The notes beneath the pieces were generated by a model. The model saw only the letters and a list, made by a program, of their open reading frames with translations. It had not been told where the DNA came from and did not search any database. The position numbers and the translations under genes were made by a program. A stretch of DNA of 6,520 bases, from contig USIA01000108.1 in NCBI GenBank assembly GCA_900554535.1, positions 1 to 6,520 of the forward strand. The letters are read 5' to 3'. How positions within the stretch are numbered: the first letter of the stretch is position 1; each line of letters begins with the position of its first letter. Below, piece by piece: positions 5,443-6,520 of this stretch. Source of the stretch: an uncultured Oscillospiraceae bacterium (GTDB lineage Bacteria; Bacillota; Clostridia; Oscillospirales; Acutalibacteraceae).

Positions 5443-6520
5443 TTAGAAAAGCTCGGTCAAAGTAAAGAGCGGGGTTTCTTTTTCTGCTTTGGTCAGCGGA
5501 TCCCAGAGCGCAGATTGCATGGCGCTTTTGGCGTCTAATTTCTGTTTGATGGCGTCGGGATAAGGGGTCAGCTGAACGCCGCTGGTGGTATGCTTGGCAT
5601 TCATAGCGGCTTCCTCTTTTTTGGTGTTTTCTGCCGTGATACGGTCGTAAATTTCCTGCTCGTCTTCTGTGAGGGCATACTGGGTATCATTTGCCAGCTG
5701 CTTCTCGATCGCTTCTTCGCGCTTGGAGAAATCGGCCACAATGTTTTGGAAATCATCCACCGGAGCGATCTGGTATGTTTTGGTCTGGGTGGAGCCGTCT
5801 TGGAAGGCCGCCGTCAGCTTCAGCCGGGCTTTGGCCAGGGTCTGTGCGCTGCGATAGCGGATGCGGTCATTGATCGCCGCGTGTCCGTCAAGGGATTCGG
5901 CTGTTTCATCTGCTCCGCCCTTCGGCGCATCCTGGAGATCCGCTTTTATGCGCGCCTGATCCTCCGGCGCGTACGGGCAGCTGACGAGTAATTTGCGGGT
6001 GATTTTGGCCTGGTCCGCTTCCTGCTGATCGTAATCGACAGTAAAGGAAGTGCGGGTTCCAGACTGCGCGTCCTCCGTGTAAAGCGCGTTTCCATTCTCG
6101 TCTTGAACGGCCTGCTGGGCCGCAAAGGAGACGTCGTCGCCTTCGATTGTATACGTGATTGTTTTGATGTTTACGCCGGTGCAGGTCAGGTCCAGCCCAT
6201 ACCCGAACGTTCCGTAGTAATCATTCCAGGGCAGCGCCTGCATCGTCGGGCTGGGGTTCGGCACATTCTGTGCGAACGTGGATGCTTTTTTTTGACTGCT
6301 GCTGAAGGAAAGCGGCAAAGCCGAAAAGTCGCCGCCCAATTTCAATGCCATGGTTTTGGCGGAAGCGCTGCTGCCGTCGGCTGCATAGGCCACCAATCCA
6401 AAGGCGTTTGCCAGTGGCGTTTCTGGGCTGGCGGAACTGGAGGCTGGCGCTGTCTGCATGCCGGGCAATACCGTCATGGCGCCAACCGCCACCGCCACCG
6501 CACAGCTGCAGGCCACGGCC
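5443..6520 (-). CDS. Membrane-anchored extracellular protein, anti-sigma-like (N-terminus outside window)
   Basis: At least 358 residues are visible, and the start lies beyond the window end. The GTG at 6516 is internal to an open frame and not a credible start. The visible part opens with an Ala/Val-rich hydrophobic segment (A-C-S-C-A-V-A-V-A-V-G-A-M) that should cross the membrane or be a signal peptide. A Ser/Pro/Ala linker follows, then N-A-F-G-L-V-A-Y-A-A-D-G. That segment and the following beta-rich domain resemble clostridial proteins with a cytoplasmic head, one membrane helix and an extracellular domain, often found beside sigma factor genes. Residues between the middle and the end are rich in Lys, Glu, Gln and Asp and probably helical. 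There is no catalytic motif that I recognise. The frame ends at TAA (5445-5443), but a coding-like tail follows in frame, so the protein may be truncated. Family and sigma-factor link are inference; the head domain is not in view. Confidence 0.72.
   Translation of the reverse strand, partial: AVACSCAVAVAVGAMTVLPGMQTAPASSSASPETPLANAFGLVAYAADGSSASAKTMALKLGGDFSALPLSFSSSQKKASTFAQNVPNPSPTMQALPWNDYYGTFGYGLDLTCTGVNIKTITYTIEGDDVSFAAQQAVQDENGNALYTEDAQSGTRTSFTVDYDQQEADQAKITRKLLVSCPYAPEDQARIKADLQDAPKGGADETAESLDGHAAINDRIRYRSAQTLAKARLKLTAAFQDGSTQTKTYQIAPVDDFQNIVADFSKREEAIEKQLANDTQYALTEDEQEIYDRITAENTKKEEAAMNAKHTTSGVQLTPYPDAIKQKLDAKSAMQSALWDPLTKAEKETPLFTLTELF

Noticed and set aside
5590..5991. 133-codon plus-strand open frame opposite the membrane-anchored protein
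   Set aside because: It starts and ends within the longer minus-strand gene, has no ribosome site and is Cys/Phe/Arg-rich in a way typical of antisense frames.

Overview
The window looks like a moderately GC-rich member of the Bacillota, probably a clostridial (Oscillospiraceae-like) genome. The reasons are strong GGAG-type ribosome binding sites, tightly overlapping genes, a XpaC/TelA gene pair, and a membrane-anchored protein of the kind common in clostridia. The taxonomic placement is inference, since no marker gene is present.

Layout: (1) bases 1-211 hold the C-terminal end of an alpha/beta hydrolase on the plus strand. (2) Bases 212-406 are a regulatory gap with a perfect hairpin, two ATTTTACAT direct repeats exactly 11 bp apart, and two possible -10 boxes. 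(3) Bases 407-4821 are a compact four-gene plus-strand operon. Its genes encode a lipoprotein fusing a solute-binding-like domain to a von Willebrand A (VWA) domain with an intact metal site, a XpaC-like two-helix membrane protein, a second membrane-anchored solute-binding-like protein, and a TelA-family protein. Neighbouring genes overlap by 1 and 4 nt, and the last gap is 22 nt. (4) A small DUF4177-like gene on the minus strand (4793-4990) runs head-on into the telA end, and a candidate terminator for the operon lies inside the overlap. (5) Bases 4991-5292 hold the leader and promoter of that small gene, with three TTTACA-like repeats at 11-bp period, and a perfect 12-bp palindrome; I see no convincing gene in 5167-5256. 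(6) From 5293 to the window end, on the minus strand, is the extracellular part of a membrane-anchored protein. An in-frame TAA is followed by 49 more sense codons that look coding.

How the genes may work together: XpaC and TelA are a known pair (xpaC-yaaN in Bacillus subtilis), and TelA belongs to the tellurite/toxic-anion stress families. Here the pair is interleaved with two extracytoplasmic binding-type proteins and no visible permease or ATPase. This suggests an envelope system that senses or captures a ligand outside and signals or acts through XpaC and TelA inside. Both the operon and the facing small gene have TTTACA-type 11-bp repeats ending exactly 32 nt upstream of a -10-like hexamer. 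That resembles PhoP boxes of Bacillota and raises the possibility of shared, phosphate-linked control. This regulatory link is a hypothesis from sequence pattern only.
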